DNA from: Antedon mediterranea
Lineage: Eukaryota > Echinodermata > Crinoidea > Comatulida > Antedonidae
Direction of reading: 5' to 3'
Assembly: GCF_964355755.1 (NCBI RefSeq)
Contig: NC_092674.1
Location: forward strand, 12,035,001-12,099,000
DNA length: 64,000 nt
In this document: positions 1 to 12,425 of the stretch, one piece after another
Position numbering within the stretch: position 1 is the stretch's first letter
Layout: each line of letters begins with the position of its first letter
Translations under genes and position numbers: made by a program
Notes under the pieces: model-generated
Databases searched by the model: none
What the model was told of the DNA's origin: nothing
What the model saw: only the letters and a program-made list of their open reading frames with translations

Positions 1-193
1 TCCAAATCTTTTTTTTTCGCACACAAACCTCGAAATTAATTCAAATTTGTATTATGTTTGTAATTATAAGCAGCCTTCACAATTTTGTATTATTAAACAT
101 GTACATAACTTCAATTAAATTTTAAGCGAAACCATATTTTTTTATAATACAATTTTATATCAATTTTTAATAACACACTTATTTATTGTTTAC

Positions 194-337
194 CATCTTT
201 GCAATCCAATCCTTGGTATCCAGCAGTACAACTGCAGCCGACAGGATCTGGAGGACAGACCAATTTACCTCTACAACTATCTCTATTGCCAGAACATTTA
301 TTTGGACAATCACGGCCCAATTTATTAAAGCCACACG
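194..337 (-). CDS. Gene B exon 5: EGF2 of Tie type
   Basis: This is a 144-nt phase 1-1 exon with acceptor TTTATAG and donor GGTAAAC. It encodes a cysteine-rich module ending in CPPDPVGCSCTAGYQGLDC. The PDP-GCSC element is characteristic of the second EGF repeat of Tie receptors. It matches the gene A exon at 29319-29465 closely. Confidence 0.85.
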
Positions 338-3300
338 CTATAAATAGAGTAACTTCTAAGTGTGATTATCATTCAAACAATTTTTAGTAGTAATAATTTT
401 AATTTATTTGACTTGATATATTTGCATCAACATTTCAAGATTCACTGAAAGATTCTAAAAATGTATAAATACAAACAATTCTATCATGCAGCATTTCCAA
501 TAATTCTAAAACAAATGTATATAAAATCAGTAGAGTATTATCATACTATGTATTTAAATAAATCTCAAAATTTGAGATTTAATACCTATTTCACATTGTG
601 TTCCTTTGAATCCAGAAGTACAAATACACAACCCCGTTTTGTCATCACAAACTCCACCATTGTAACAAACTGGACAATCCATTTCACAAGCTGGTGGATT
701 CCACTTTGGGGATGGGCAATCTGGAATTTGTATTTGTGCAAGTATTATTTCAAATTACTTTCTGATTGCTACATCGGCCCAATTAAAAACTTGAAACTAT
801 TGATAAATGTAATTTCGTTGGACTTATTATGGTTTTTAATTTTAAAAAGGGTTACGGATTATATATTCTCAAATGTTTCCACCTCAGCCGAAACAATTAT
901 GGTGGTTTTTATTGTGGTTGTTAGTGTAAGGGTACAATTTCTAGGGAAGTATAAGTTCATATTTATTTACCGAACGAACAACAAAAAGAAAAACATAACA
1001 AATAACCTGGCATATATAAAAGCAAACAAAGAAAAGCGTACTGTTTCCTACTGAGCGGTGAAATAATTTCTAGTCCATCACACAGTGGTTGCAATGTTAC
1101 TGTTCTCTCGTACACATTCGTACATTTTTGTAGTAGGCCTCCATAATTATAACACAATATACGATTGAGCCAACAATATCGCTACGATACTGAAACTATG
1201 CATTTCGTGCATTTCACTTACAACACGTCCCTATTATCGGATGCACTCTTAGTAATATTCCAATTTTTTCCGAACACAAACCAAACTCTCATCAATATAT
1301 CAAATCTACTATTAGAAAGTGGTGATAAATATACTTATAAATCTATGTTTACCTCTTACAATCAGTCTCATTATACCGTTATTACCGTCAGGTTCATCGC
1401 CATGGAAACATTCATATACGCCGCCATCTTGTGCTCGTAAATTATCGATCTTGATTGAATGTATGTTGGTCCATGTGATATTGTCATAATTGTGTCTCCA
1501 TTTGAGGTCACCAGTCTGATTCACACTAACATTCAACGTAACTGATTCTCCAACGCCAACTGTCACTGTTTTCTTTAAAAAAGTGATAGTGGCTAGAAAC
1601 AAAAAAAGGTTGATATTAATCCTTCAGTATTCTATCAATAATATTCTGAATCACAAAAAAAACACATTTATTTTATAGTCAACATTATTTATATTTGCCC
1701 AACCAAATTTAAACTAGAGAATACATGTTTAATAGAACATGTATCCAGTCAGCCATTATTCATATTATTCATCCTTCACATTTACTTCTATTATTGTATT
1801 GGCAATAACTGGGGTCTGAAAAAAAGTTGGTGGCGTTTTGAACGTATAAGTACGTCAAAGTTACCAGTATTAAACACTTAATTTTTTGCACTGATTCTGG
1901 AATAAAAACCGCAATCGAGTTTAATAGTAATCTATATTAGTGATTGATAAACGTGATTCAACCAGTAAGTGCTGTATTTATAACTTCAGATCGCTTTTTG
2001 AGCCCGGTTTTGAGTTAGGCTAGCAAGTGCTTTGGGAGTTAGCTGATCGGATTACGAACGACACAGGTAAATAATCTCCGGTTAGACCCTTTGTTATTAC
2101 CTAGCAACCGATCAAACACTTATTGCACAAGTTACGCCTCATTGAACAAGAAGTATACATATTGTTCGACGAACCGCTTGTAACTATGGATACAGCAGAT
2201 AAAGTCAATATAACAGTTAAACCGGTTTTCGCAAAAGATGACGAAATTCGAAATAATCATGAAGAATATCTAAAAGAAAAAGAAATATACTTTGCTCTAA
2301 GCAAAATAATCAATTGTGAGCACTTAGTTGGTGTACAAAAAGTAAAGAACCTTTGGCGAATATACATAAATGATCATAACCAACGGGTGAAAGTTATAAC
2401 TACGGGTCTAAACATCAAGGGTAGACACGTAAACATATATGACACTAATCCATATCTCAACCGCACTGATAATGCAATCAGAATCTTGATAAAAGATGTA
2501 CCTTTATCAGTAAGGAATGAGGAAATACTCGACACTCTGAAAAAAATGGGCTGCAAAATTGTAAGTACTGTACAATACATAAAGTTTAGAATCGATGGGA
2601 AACTATCACGTTTTCTTAATGGAGACCGAGCGATAGTTGTTGAACCGTTTAAAAACAGTTTGCCAAGATTCTGCAAAATTAATAACTTTAATGCCAGGTT
2701 ATTCCACAAAGAACAAGTAGTTGACTTCAAATGTTTCGAATGTGGTATGCTTGGACATAAGGTAAACGCGTGTCCGAAGAAGCTAGCCATAGTCGTAAGT
2801 CATCTTTGCAACAAACCCGGGCATACCGCCAACAATTGCGACAACAAAGTTTTTGATGATGAAAACGAGATAGAGAGAAAGAAGCAAGAAGTTACTACTA
2901 TTATAAGTAGTGATGAAGGGAAAGATGAAAGCGAAAGCGAAGAAGAACAAGAAACCATTGTTGATGACAGTGACACAGAAAATGTAGGTAAAAAAGTTCC
3001 AACTAAAGCAGAATATGTGATCGAAGTGCTGACAGATTTGCTTAACAAACCGGCAAACCCAGAAAATGCATCAGATTCCTTGGAACTAGACGGAAAAGTT
3101 CAAGAAATTGTGGAAGAAGCCTATCCAAACGGAAATTTGAGTCAAGAGGATAAGACACCACAAGATTCACAAGAAGTTAAAAAAACCAAACAAGAAAAGG
3201 AAAAACAAAAGAAACAACAGAAAAAAAAGGTAAAAAAGCAACAAGTGTCGACAGTTGAACAAAAAGGAGAAAGAAGCTGCAATAAAACAGTGAAGGGAAT

Positions 3301-6300
3301 GCGACCAATAACAGACTTTGCTACTACAGGAAAAGCTGATTTAGCCAGTGCAGACGCTGTGGTAGCAGCCAGACAAAACTTTGCAGCTAGTAAAAGAAAG
3401 AAGCTCACAGAAAGTGGAGAGAAAAATGCAGAAAAAAAAGAAAAAAGGTCAGATTCTGTAAATAAGGTGTAAATTTTTTTGAAAATTAACTGTATGAAAA
3501 AGAATATTTAAGGTAATAAATATGTGTATAAAATCAAGATGTAACTAAAAAAACACTATTATGAATTGGCTTCATTGTATCACCCTCAACGTTAGAGGGA
3601 TTAGATCAAAAGATAAAGTGAAAAAAGTATTTCAATGGTGTAAAGACCAAAAAACAGATATAATTCTTTTACAGGAAACACATTTAACAAATGAATTAAT
3701 CAATAAGTCTTTTTTTAATTGGGAAGGAGAAGCCATACACAGTGTTGGTAGTTCACATAGTAGAGGTGTTTCTGTTCTAATTAGAAAAGATTTAGAATGT
3801 AGCGTTATTAAATCTTTAATTGATAAAGACGGAAGATATATTTTTATAAAATTGGTTGTACATGGAAAGCCACTTATTATTATTAACGTATATGCGCCAA
3901 ATGAATGTAAAAATAGAAGTACATTCTTCAGAAATATTCATAAAATTTATAAAGATTTTAATGATGAGAGTTGTAAAAAGGTTATCATGGGAGGAGACAT
4001 GAACTGTATTTTAGATATAGATGTAGACCAAAAAGGAAGTGTAAATAAAATAGATAAATCTGTAATTACGCTTAAAAATCTAATAAAAAATGTAAAGTTG
4101 ATAGATGGTTGGAGAACAATAAATCCAAACAAAAGGCAGTTCACATGGCGACAAAAACTAAAACATATTTATCGTAGGTTAGATTACTGGTTTATATCAG
4201 AAGATTTAGTAATAAATGGGGATATTATGTTTTGTGATATACGCCCGACGTTCTTTTCTGACCACCAAGCGGTCTCTATTAAGTTACATATGCATGAACC
4301 AAGACATGGTCCAGGGCTCTGGAAATGTAATAATAGTTATCTGCAAGATAAGACATACACAAATTCAATAAATAACATAATTGAAAAAACATTAGCGAAC
4401 AAGGCAAATAACTGGAGTTCAGTCATGAAATTGGAAATTATAAAAACGAAAGTTAAAGAATTTTCAATTCAATACGGTAAAGCAAAAAGTAAAAAACAAA
4501 ATATAAAAAAAGAAAAATTACAAAAAGAAATAAAAATTCTAGATCAAAACATTATTAATGATTCTAAGTATAATGTAGATGTTGAAACTATTATGGAAAA
4601 CAAAAAAAAATGAATTAGAAAATATTTATGATGTTGAGGCCAGAGGTGCTCAGATAAGATCGAGGGCTAAATGGATTGAAGAAGGTGAACGTAGTACATC
4701 TTTTTTTCTTGGTCGTGAAAAATCAAACTGTAAAAATAAACAAATTAAGAGCCTGTTAAACAATAATGGAAAGATTGTAACAAAACCAGAAGATATACTT
4801 GATGTTCAAGTAAAACATTTTAAAAGTTTGTATGAAAATGTTAAAATATGCCCCAAAAAAATTGATGAATACCTGAAAAAAACAAAAGTGAATACACTCA
4901 CTGATAAAGAGAAAGAGTTATGTGAAGGTAAAATCACTATTGAGGAATGTAAAGGGGCTCTTTTAAGTATGAAGAAAAATAAATCGCCTGGCTCAGATGG
5001 ACTAGGTGTAGAATTTAACATTTTCTTTTGGGACGGTGTTGGACAACTGTTATGTGATGCGTTAAATGAATCATTTGATTCAAAGGAACTTTCAAACTCA
5101 CAAAGAATAGGTGTTATTACCCTTTTATTTAAAAGTGGTGAAAAACAAAATTTAAATAACTGGCGTCCAATTACACTCCTAAATACTGATTATAAAATTC
5201 TTGCCCATGTGTTAAGTTATAGACTACGCAGGGTCATTAAGTCACTAATTGATTCAGACCAAAAGGGTTATATTAAAGATAGGTTTGCGGGTGAAAATAT
5301 ACGTTTAGCTAAAGATCTACTTTATTATACGGAAGAAAATGATATTGAAGGGGCTATGATGGTTTTTGACTTTAAAAAGGCTTTTGACTCGGTTAGTAGA
5401 GAGTTTATGTTTGCGGTATTAGCAAAATTAAAATTTGGTAATGTGTTTTGTGAATGGGTAAAAATTCTGTATAACAGAGTAGAGAGTGTCACAATTAATA
5501 ATGGATGGGTATCAGAAAACATCAGAATGGAAAGAGGCGTTCGGCAAGGGTGTCCGCTATCGGCACTTTTATTTATTCTTGTGGTCGAAATAATGGCTTC
5601 TAATATAAGAAATAGTAATATTTACAAGGGAATTAAATTACCAAATGTAAATGTCGAAGCTAGAATAAGTCAGTTTTAGCTGATGACACAATACTTTATG
5701 TTGGTAATGAAAAGAGTCTTCATACAGCGGTTAAAACTGTGGAAGAATTTTGTGAAATGTCAGGCTTGAAATTAAACAAACATAAATCAAAAGCTATGTG
5801 GATGGGTAAATGGAAAAATAGAAGTGATAAACCACTTGATTTATGTTGGGAAAAAAAGCCGATAAAGATATTAGGAATATATGTGGGATATGATTACAAG
5901 ACTTGTGAAACAAAAAATTGGAGTGATAAACTGGTTGATTTTGAAAAGATTTTGAAATTATGGAGTTCTAGAAATTTAACACTTTATGGGAAAGTAATTA
6001 TATTGAAGTCACTTGCACTAGCAAAACTTACATACAATGCAAATATTATTACTGTTCCAAATTATGTTTATGACATAGTTAACAAACAAAGTTATACATT
6101 TTTATGGAGTAACAAATCTGAAAAAATAAAAAGGAAAACCTTAATTGGAAACCTAAACGAAGGTGGAATTAAAATGCCAGATTTTAAATTGCATACAAAA
6201 GCACTTAATGTCACATGGCTAAAAAGGTTGTTACATGAAGATGAAGCAAAATGGAAATTTATTCCAAAATGTTATATTAATAATTTATGTTCAGAAAATA

Positions 6301-9300
6301 TTCTTTTTAACATGTCAGATGAAAACCACTTGATACATAAAATTCCTATGTTTTATGAGAGTATGTTGAAAGCATGCATAAAGTATAATAATTGCAATAA
6401 AAGAAGTGTAGACACATATGATGATATAATGAATGAACAGTTGTGGGGTAATAAGTTAATACAACTTAAAAAGCAATCACTATGTTATAAACGTTGGATT
6501 GAATGTGGCATTATTTTAGTGAAGGATATTATAAACGAAAATAGATTCATAACTTCAAAAGAATTGTTGGTAAAATTAAAGTACAAAGCAAACTGGTTAA
6601 ATGAATACATGTGCTTATTAAAAGCGATACCAATACAATGGAAAACTATAATCAAATACGAGGAAAATTGTTATTATAATATAACAGAAAATGTCATTAA
6701 GAATAGATATAAGGACATCACAACAAAGAGTATTTATCTCTGTTTTGTGGAGGAAATTTTTGTCCCTCCGGTTTGTCAAGGAAAATGGGAAAAATATTTT
6801 CATAATTTGAATATTGATTGGAAGTGATGTTGGTTATCTAAAGTTTGTAAAATGAAAGATAAAAAATTAATACACTTTAATTACAAACTGTTAAATAGAA
6901 TCTTAGCAACAAACAAAAGGTTGTTTATCTGGAAACTAAAAGATAATAATATATGTGGTAGATGTGGAGAGGTACAAGATGAGGAGCATATATTTTTTAC
7001 TTGTAAATTTATTCAAGGTTTTTGGACAAAAATAGAGATTGTTTTAAAAGGTACCAATCATATAAACATGTCTTTTCAAAATCTGGTAATTGGAACAAGA
7101 AATATTCTTACTGATTTTATATATACATTTGCTGCTTTCACGGTTTATAAACAAAAGATACTGGCTGATGTTACAAATAAAAGTTATTTTAATTTATGGA
7201 AATCTTTTAAACAAGGAATTCTATTCAGAATGGAATGTGATATAGTGTATAAAAGAGAGGAAAGCATAAAAAAATGGGAAAAAGTAAAAAATATTATTTT
7301 AGCAATGTAAAAATGTATAATTGTTAAACAATAACAGGCTAAAAACACGAGAAAATATTATTATAACACGATACTTAGTATTCTAGTATGGCTTCTACCT
7401 TACTAGTTTTATTTACTGGTGCTATATGAGTTACAGTATATTTTATTTTGTGATGTTGTAATGGCAATTGTGAACCTATATTATGTGATGTATACTTTTA
7501 TATAACTGTTGTCTATTTTTTTAATGCTTTAACTTTTTATATATGTAAAAGACTAAAAATAAGAAAAACAAAAAAACTTTAAGCTGCAGAGATAGTTTTC
7601 TACTGAAACAAAATTGATATAGATTATTGTAACAATTGTAAAGAATGAAATAAAAGTGAGTGAATCTCACAAAAGACAAAAAAAAAATAACTGGGGTCCC
7701 TCATTTGAAGAAATTTGCCAAAGCAGCAGCTGACATAAATTATTAAAAAAAATTTAAATATTATACACCATTAAAAAAAACCATGTCAATTTATTAAATT
7801 TACTTGTTTGTACACATTTGATAAAATCAGTAGATAATGGAGAAATGTATGTATTAGGGGGATTACCACCTATCTGATAGGACAGTGATTAATTTACTAT
7901 TGGTAATCCTTGGCCACATTGCCTAAAAGTCATAACATAAAAAAAAAAAAATTGTTAGCAGGATTACTCAAAAAGTTATTGCAAGATCTTTACCAATTCT
8001 GGGACACTTTTTAATAATATTTTCAGATCTGCTAGCAGAAAAAAAAAGCCTTCGAGCAGTCTTAAAGTAACAAGTAAACTGAAATTGCATTTTCTCGAGA
8101 GCTACTAGACCAAACAACTTCATTTTTGTACAAGAGGCAAGAGTTATAATTTGTGATTTGTAATTTTAAAACATAATTTGATTTAATGTAAACGAGTAGT
8201 TTAAAAAAACATATTTTCCAATTCGTGTTATGTTGTTGGCTTTCTATATAAATCAATTGTGTTGCGTAGCACTGTGTAAATTATATATAAATCATACTGT
8301 CAAATTATAGAAACAGTGCTCATATTCGGAACATGATCTTATAATCGCGTCGAGCATAGCTCATCAGCGAAAGTTCCGTATTTTTAATTGTATGTAAAAA
8401 TGTGGAATTCGAACCTGTGATCTGTCGTTTACCTATCATACCATAGATCACAGAGCCAAATGTGGTATTATCACAGATATTTACCGACCAGATACATTCT
8501 CTCATACAACAAACGCCCTCACAATCAGTGGAGGCTTAACTAGTCAGAATAAATTCCAACTGTGTTGTATGAGAGAATGTTTGTTGTATGAGACAATACA
8601 CTAACATTCTTTTACCTGCTTTACGAATTATAACAATTGCCGTCCGTGTGCTTACTCCTTCAAATTTTGCCTCAATTGAAAAAACACCAACTTGTTCTGG
8701 TATATTGGCTGATTTAATGACAACACCAAGTCTAGAGAGGGACCCGGCATATTTTTGAATTAAAGAGCCAGATGGAAAAAAGTAGGAGTCGTCTTTAATT
8801 GGTGTTGGTGTGGTCCAATTTACATTTTGTTTGCCTCGTTTATCATTCAGTATTCCTAATGTAATGTCTTCAGTAACATCATCTCCAAATGTATAGCCAA
8901 TAAATTTTGAATCCTGATTTCTCATAACTTCCGGTTTCGCTGACCAGCCTACCATATTAAGTATACGACCTGTAAGCAAATATAAACAACTTTGAAGCAA
9001 ATAATCGCTTATGTCGGTATTATTATACCTTGGATGTTCTTAGATACAAAGTGTCCTGGCTGCTATCTTAACGAAATATCTACATTACTCCAGCCCCTGT
9101 GGCCAGGGTTAAGTTAAGACAACTTTGAAAAACAGAGCTGCTAGATCCTCTGAAATATGAAACAAAATAGTCTCCAGTACCTTAGACCCATCATGTGTGA
9201 ACATTTTGGAATGGAAAAACATTTTGAAAAATACAGCAGCTAAGTCAATAGAAATTGGATTTTGAAATATGAAACAACATAAGTCTTATGTAGTTCAGTT

Positions 9301-9859
9301 TTAAAGGTAGGAAATATATTACTGACTACCTTTATAAGGCCAAATGACGTAAGCATGCGCACGATAATTCGATAATTTAACTCTTCCCTGGTAACAGTAA
9401 ATGAGTAGTTTATTATTATGTTGAAATGCCTTATAAGGTCGATACTAATGCATATATATGCATGCAATTACAATTTCCTGTTTTCTTTCCTTACTAAATG
9501 TATCACTGAGTACTCTGGGATTGGCAATATACTATACGGCACTAGTTGATTACAGAATGTGCTACAGTACATGTCCCCGACGTTAACAGCTGGTATTTCC
9601 AGCTAGAGGCCCTAATTTTGTGAAAGTGTACTGCGATAATAATTACGATATTGAAATATATCAACATCATTGACGACGTTTATACACTGAGTAAGTACAT
9701 GCCCAGTTTATTGAGAAAAATACTATGACACTAAATGCAAATTCCAATTAAATTCTCTCAGAGTAAATTGATTAAATCATGCATTTACTTACCCTGACAT
9801 TTCAATATTAGAAGCATTAAACAAAATATTGTCAACGTATACTTAGTCAAGTACTTCAT
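194..9859 (-). CDS. Gene B: receptor with Tie-like ectodomain, 5' part only (5 exons)
   Basis: Five minus-strand exons join in phase 1: 9793-9859 (signal peptide), 8616-8969 (Ig1-like), 1353-1592 (Ig2-like), 586-720 (EGF1) and 194-337 (EGF2). Order, exon lengths and sequence match gene A, whose complete copy ends in two tyrosine phosphatase domains. I infer that B is also a receptor tyrosine phosphatase, but its membrane and cytoplasmic parts lie beyond the left edge. It is a cell-surface protein by its signal peptide and cysteine-rich modules. The intron between the Ig1 and Ig2 exons holds a full-length LINE. The start is the ATG at 9859, the first codon of a 22-residue hydrophobic leader ending at a GTAAGT donor. 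It lies about 5.8 kb downstream of gene A's stop on the same strand. Confidence 0.8.
586..720 (-). CDS. Gene B exon 4: EGF1
   Basis: This is a 135-nt phase 1-1 exon between an AG acceptor at 721-722 and a GTATTA donor. It encodes CPVCYNGGVCDDKTGLCIC, a canonical EGF module. The gene A counterpart (34575-34709) has the same length and is almost identical, so the gene duplication or a later conversion is recent here. Confidence 0.87.
   Translation of the reverse strand: MAHPQSGIHQLVKWIVQFVTMVEFVMTKRGCVFVLLDSKEHNVK
1353..1592 (-). CDS. Gene B exon 3: Ig2-like domain
   Basis: This 80-codon phase 1-1 exon encodes an Ig-like fold with LKWRHNYDN (the W region) and AQDGGVYECF (the DxGxYxC motif). 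It ends in RLIVRG just before EGF1, as Ig2 does in Tie receptors. The gene A counterpart at 35420-35662 is one codon longer. Confidence 0.83.
1804..1816. repeat. Target-site duplication, left copy
   Basis: The 13-base AATAACTGGGGTC occurs here and again at 7686-7698. The two copies bracket a complete LINE with an A-rich 3' end, as expected for target-primed reverse transcription. Confidence 0.85.
2186..3472 (+). CDS. LINE ORF1, nucleic-acid-binding protein with zinc knuckle
   Basis: The frame is open from 2123, but that codon is TTG. The first ATG is at 2186, giving about 428 residues. Near the middle is a CCHC knuckle, CFECGMLGHKVNAC. A second, HLCNKPGHTANNC, lacks its first cysteine. The C-terminal half is highly charged, with runs of E and then K/Q. 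In LINEs of this group ORF1 binds the element RNA to form the retrotransposition particle. This ORF is intact. Confidence 0.8.
   Translation: MDTADKVNITVKPVFAKDDEIRNNHEEYLKEKEIYFALSKIINCEHLVGVQKVKNLWRIYINDHNQRVKVITTGLNIKGRHVNIYDTNPYLNRTDNAIRILIKDVPLSVRNEEILDTLKKMGCKIVSTVQYIKFRIDGKLSRFLNGDRAIVVEPFKNSLPRFCKINNFNARLFHKEQVVDFKCFECGMLGHKVNACPKKLAIVVSHLCNKPGHTANNCDNKVFDDENEIERKKQEVTTIISSDEGKDESESEEEQETIVDDSDTENVGKKVPTKAEYVIEVLTDLLNKPANPENASDSLELDGKVQEIVEEAYPNGNLSQEDKTPQDSQEVKKTKQEKEKQKKQQKKKVKKQQVSTVEQKGERSCNKTVKGMRPITDFATTGKADLASADAVVAARQNFAASKRKKLTESGEKNAEKKEKRSDSVNKV
3561..7310 (+). pseudogene. LINE ORF2, endonuclease-reverse transcriptase, disrupted
   Basis: ORF2 starts at the ATG at 3561. The endonuclease spans about 3561-4300 with catalytic-type motifs LNVRG, LQETH, GGDMN and SDHQ. 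Reverse transcriptase follows at about 4900-5800. It ends in a CCHC-like motif, CGRCGEVQDEEHIFFTC, near 6955-7005. Three breaks are visible: a frameshift in an A9 run near 4602-4611, a frameshift at 5676-5680 just before the ADDT catalytic block, and a TGA at 6825-6827. The protein would copy element RNA into nicked DNA. The homopolymer break could be a sequencing error; the other two are less likely to be. Confidence 0.85.
7686..7698. repeat. Target-site duplication, right copy
   Basis: This is the second AATAACTGGGGTC, directly after the LINE's A-rich tail. It is identical to 1804-1816 and fixes the insertion boundaries. Confidence 0.85.
7699..8615. other. Intron of gene B, no recognisable feature
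   Basis: AT-rich intron sequence between the LINE and the Ig1 exon. Short frames here show no domain and no splice-bounded module. Confidence 0.6.
8616..8969 (-). CDS. Gene B exon 2: N-terminal Ig1-like domain
   Basis: This is a 354-nt, 118-codon phase 1-1 exon. It starts GRILNMVGWSAKPEV and ends GVSTRTAIVIIRKAG, with the conserved stretch VGVFSIEAK before the end. Its place before the Ig2-EGF block, and the GW-x-x-x-P opening, suggest the first Ig domain of Tie. On sequence alone this is a weak match. The gene A exon 36043-36396 has the identical length but is clearly diverged in the first two thirds. Confidence 0.8.
9793..9859 (-). CDS. Gene B exon 1: signal peptide
   Basis: ATG at 9859 opens a 22-residue leader MKYLTKYTLTIFCLMLLIL-KCQ with a basic start and a hydrophobic core. 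The exon ends in phase 1 at a GGTAAGT donor. Both length and phase equal those of the signal exon at 60770-60836. Confidence 0.82.
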
Positions 9860-9899
9860 GTTTCGACCTGTATATTGATAGTGAAAGATAACGTGCTTT

Positions 9900-9925
9900 T
9901 ATCACTATATATGTGTACAAGCTAC
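9900..9925 (-). promoter_or_regulatory. Possible TATA element upstream of gene B
   Basis: On the minus strand ACATATATAGTG lies about 45-50 bases before the gene B ATG. A start site downstream of it would leave a very short 5' UTR. In this AT-rich DNA such a match can easily be chance. Confidence 0.2.
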
Positions 9926-10763
9926 AGAAGGCAAAATCAAACAGAAACAATAGCTTGTGTAAAATGACGTAATTGATTAAATGTTAAATGTTTAACAATT
10001 TATTAAAAACTGTACATAACGAAAGAGAAAAACTAAGGCTAAAATAATGAAAGGGAAGTATATGTTGTGCTATCATCATCAATGGAAAACGCCGAGTCAA
10101 ATTGTGGTATATAAAACATTTTGAATCTATCGAAGTAATTTAGATACAAAATGAATATTCTTAGGCTAAAACAATCAGTAGGTCTATAAGTTTATTAATA
10201 TACACTTATTCTAAAAATATAAAGTTAGTATCTATTTTAATTTTCTTTTGTTCATGATAGCTTGTTTTATATTGTCAGGATCAATTTCAATAATCCATTA
10301 TATTTTTGCCTTGTGTTGATAAAAAATGTTTCGTTTTATGTTTTTTTTTTCAATCCTTTTTTTCTTTTTTTTCTTTTTATTTTGTTACATTTGTTAAAAA
10401 TTTAAAATACAGGTATTAAACTTCCTCTAAAACTGCTACTGGTATTTAAATGCTAACAGTATCATCAAGTAAATATTTGATCCAGATGAAAACCGTCGAC
10501 TCCCCCTGTTTCTGTTGTTACCCATCCCAAGCTTTGTGTACTTACATTCCTGGACACATATGCATGCACGTATCAACCTCCAAATGTTACTACTTTCTGG
10601 GTTTTGCCTCTTAATTATTTATATTTAAATTGTTATTTTGTTTACTTTGAAATGATAAGAAATAAATGTTATTATGAATGAATGGATGAACATTCCCATC
10701 TATTAATACACAAAAGTGAATTAACTCATGAAATATCAGTAACAATAGTAATATATTATATAA

Positions 10764-12236
10764 ACTAGATGGTACGCTCGCTTCGCTCGCGTACCATCTA
10801 GGTCGTGCCCACAGATGGTTCTCAAATACATAATAATTTCAGCGTTAAAGAACTGGCGATTTCAAATGTACGTACCGCAGGACAATAATACATGTCGTTT
10901 ACAGGAACGAATAAATAGACACTGTGATTTATGTACTCAACTAAAATTAGCACCCTGGGAATTACTTCCGAAAGAGAAACTTGTCACAAAATGAGACAAA
11001 TTGTTTAAGTCAAATTTAAACAAACTTAATTTGTGTTTTGTATGTAACATTAGGGTTGAGGGATGGGGAAGAGGATGGGTGCAAAGAAGAACAATTTTTA
11101 AATATATTCTTTATCCATTTAGTAACGAAATATTAATTGTTTTCATGTTTTACAAATAATATACCACTATACACAGTAAAACATTGCGATTTAATACTTT
11201 GTTGAAACTATCACCGTCGATTGAAATAGTATAGGCCCTAGTACATGTAACGATACATCACTACGACGTGTATATGTTTATATAATTTAAAACAATTTGT
11301 GAAAACCACCTCTATTCGGGTAAAATCATGAATTCGATTTAATGGTCAATAATATTAAATTATCTAACTCAACTTAATTAGTAGGCATAATGGTTTTCAA
11401 TTGTTTCTTAGAGCCAATTCATACTTAAGTTGGTTCCTATACCCTACCCTCCAAAGTTGTTCTGCGTTTAGGGCATGTGATGTACCGTAGGCCCATCCTC
11501 TACTGGTTTTACAACGCTACTCATGCCAGTGAGGGAAGGCTGGTGATGTGGGTGGTTTAACTGCAATAATAAAGATGTGTACATAATATACGGCGAGTGA
11601 AAGCGCTAGCTCATTATCTGTTTAAAAAAATGTATATCCAACCTCTGCAGCACAGATTGAAATGGTTGGGTTGGTTGAAAAAAAAAATGGATCGAATTTC
11701 TGTTATGAGTAGGCCTATACAGTACTTTCCTTTACGACGCCTGAGTGAATAGACACTTGTGGAACAGAGATTGGAATGTTCCATTCATCGCAAATCAATA
11801 CATTTTTGTATAAACGTATATTAAATCTATCAAAATGGTATTTTAAAAAAAAATCGGCCTGTCTTCAACATTATGATGCTGTACTCGAGCTTTTCAACCG
11901 GTTTTCAGCCATTAAAAACAATTATCGTAGGAGGAGATAGGAAAATGCGAAGCATCCTCGTATTATTGTCTGCGGGTATTTTTCAAGACGGACATCCATT
12001 AGACAGTGTATACCACGATCGACAAACACCCCTATTTGGGGCAAATCGTTGAACCTAAATTCGTTTTAATCGTCAATAACTAATTATCGAACTCAATTTA
12101 ATTAGTAAACAGGGTTACATCTGGTGGTTAAAATCAGTACCGAAAGTACGAACCAACTTTATATACCATCGAGTAAACATTCTAGAAATAACGCGCGATT
12201 TACCGAATTTTGCCCTTACGTAAATTTATATATAGA
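10764..12236 (+). repeat. Hairpin-led interspersed repeat, copy 1
   Basis: The repeat opens with a near-perfect hairpin, CTAGATGGTACGC paired with GCGTACCATCTAG around a CG-rich loop. It continues GGTCGTGCCCACAGATGG and ends TTACGTAAATTTATATATAGAT. It recurs at about 29479-30704, 36539-36846 and 51391-52175. I see no ORF, so it is probably a non-autonomous mobile element. Its class is not clear. Confidence 0.75.
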
Positions 12237-12425
12237 TATCAGTTAAAGTAATACAGCGCCAACTAGAAAAAAACGCAATGTATAGTAACTAACAACCGGA
12301 AACATTAGCAGATGAATAACTTATAATTATATAGATGATTATTAGACAAGGGATCAAGCAAGTACATATATATACAGGCGGTTTAGAATTAATGTTCTTG
12401 CCTGATTTGTTTATATATATATATT

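Larger units (their letters stand above)
1817..7685 (+). mobile_element. Full-length Tx1/L1-like LINE retrotransposon
   Basis: A 5.9-kb non-LTR element lies between 13-bp direct repeats and inside the Ig1-Ig2 intron of gene B. It has a leader to about 2.19 kb, an ORF1 with a CCHC knuckle, and an ORF2 with an apurinic-type endonuclease, a reverse transcriptase and a C-terminal CCHC motif. An A-rich 3' tail ends at 7685. ORF2 carries two frameshifts and one in-frame stop, so this copy is no longer active by itself. The reverse transcriptase blocks (GYIKDRFAGENIR, DFKKAFDSVSREF, RGVRQGCPLSALLF) and the two-ORF layout with a knuckle ORF1 point to the Tx1 branch of the L1 group. The clade is inferred from motif style, not from a tree. 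Confidence 0.9.

Noticed and set aside
461-1054. Plus-strand frame of about 200 codons
   Set aside because: It overlaps gene B's EGF1 exon in antisense, has no domain, and the remainder is low-complexity AT-rich sequence.
2374-3408. Minus-strand frames within LINE ORF1
   Set aside because: They are shadows of an ORF with clear zinc-knuckle and charge-repeat features on the plus strand.
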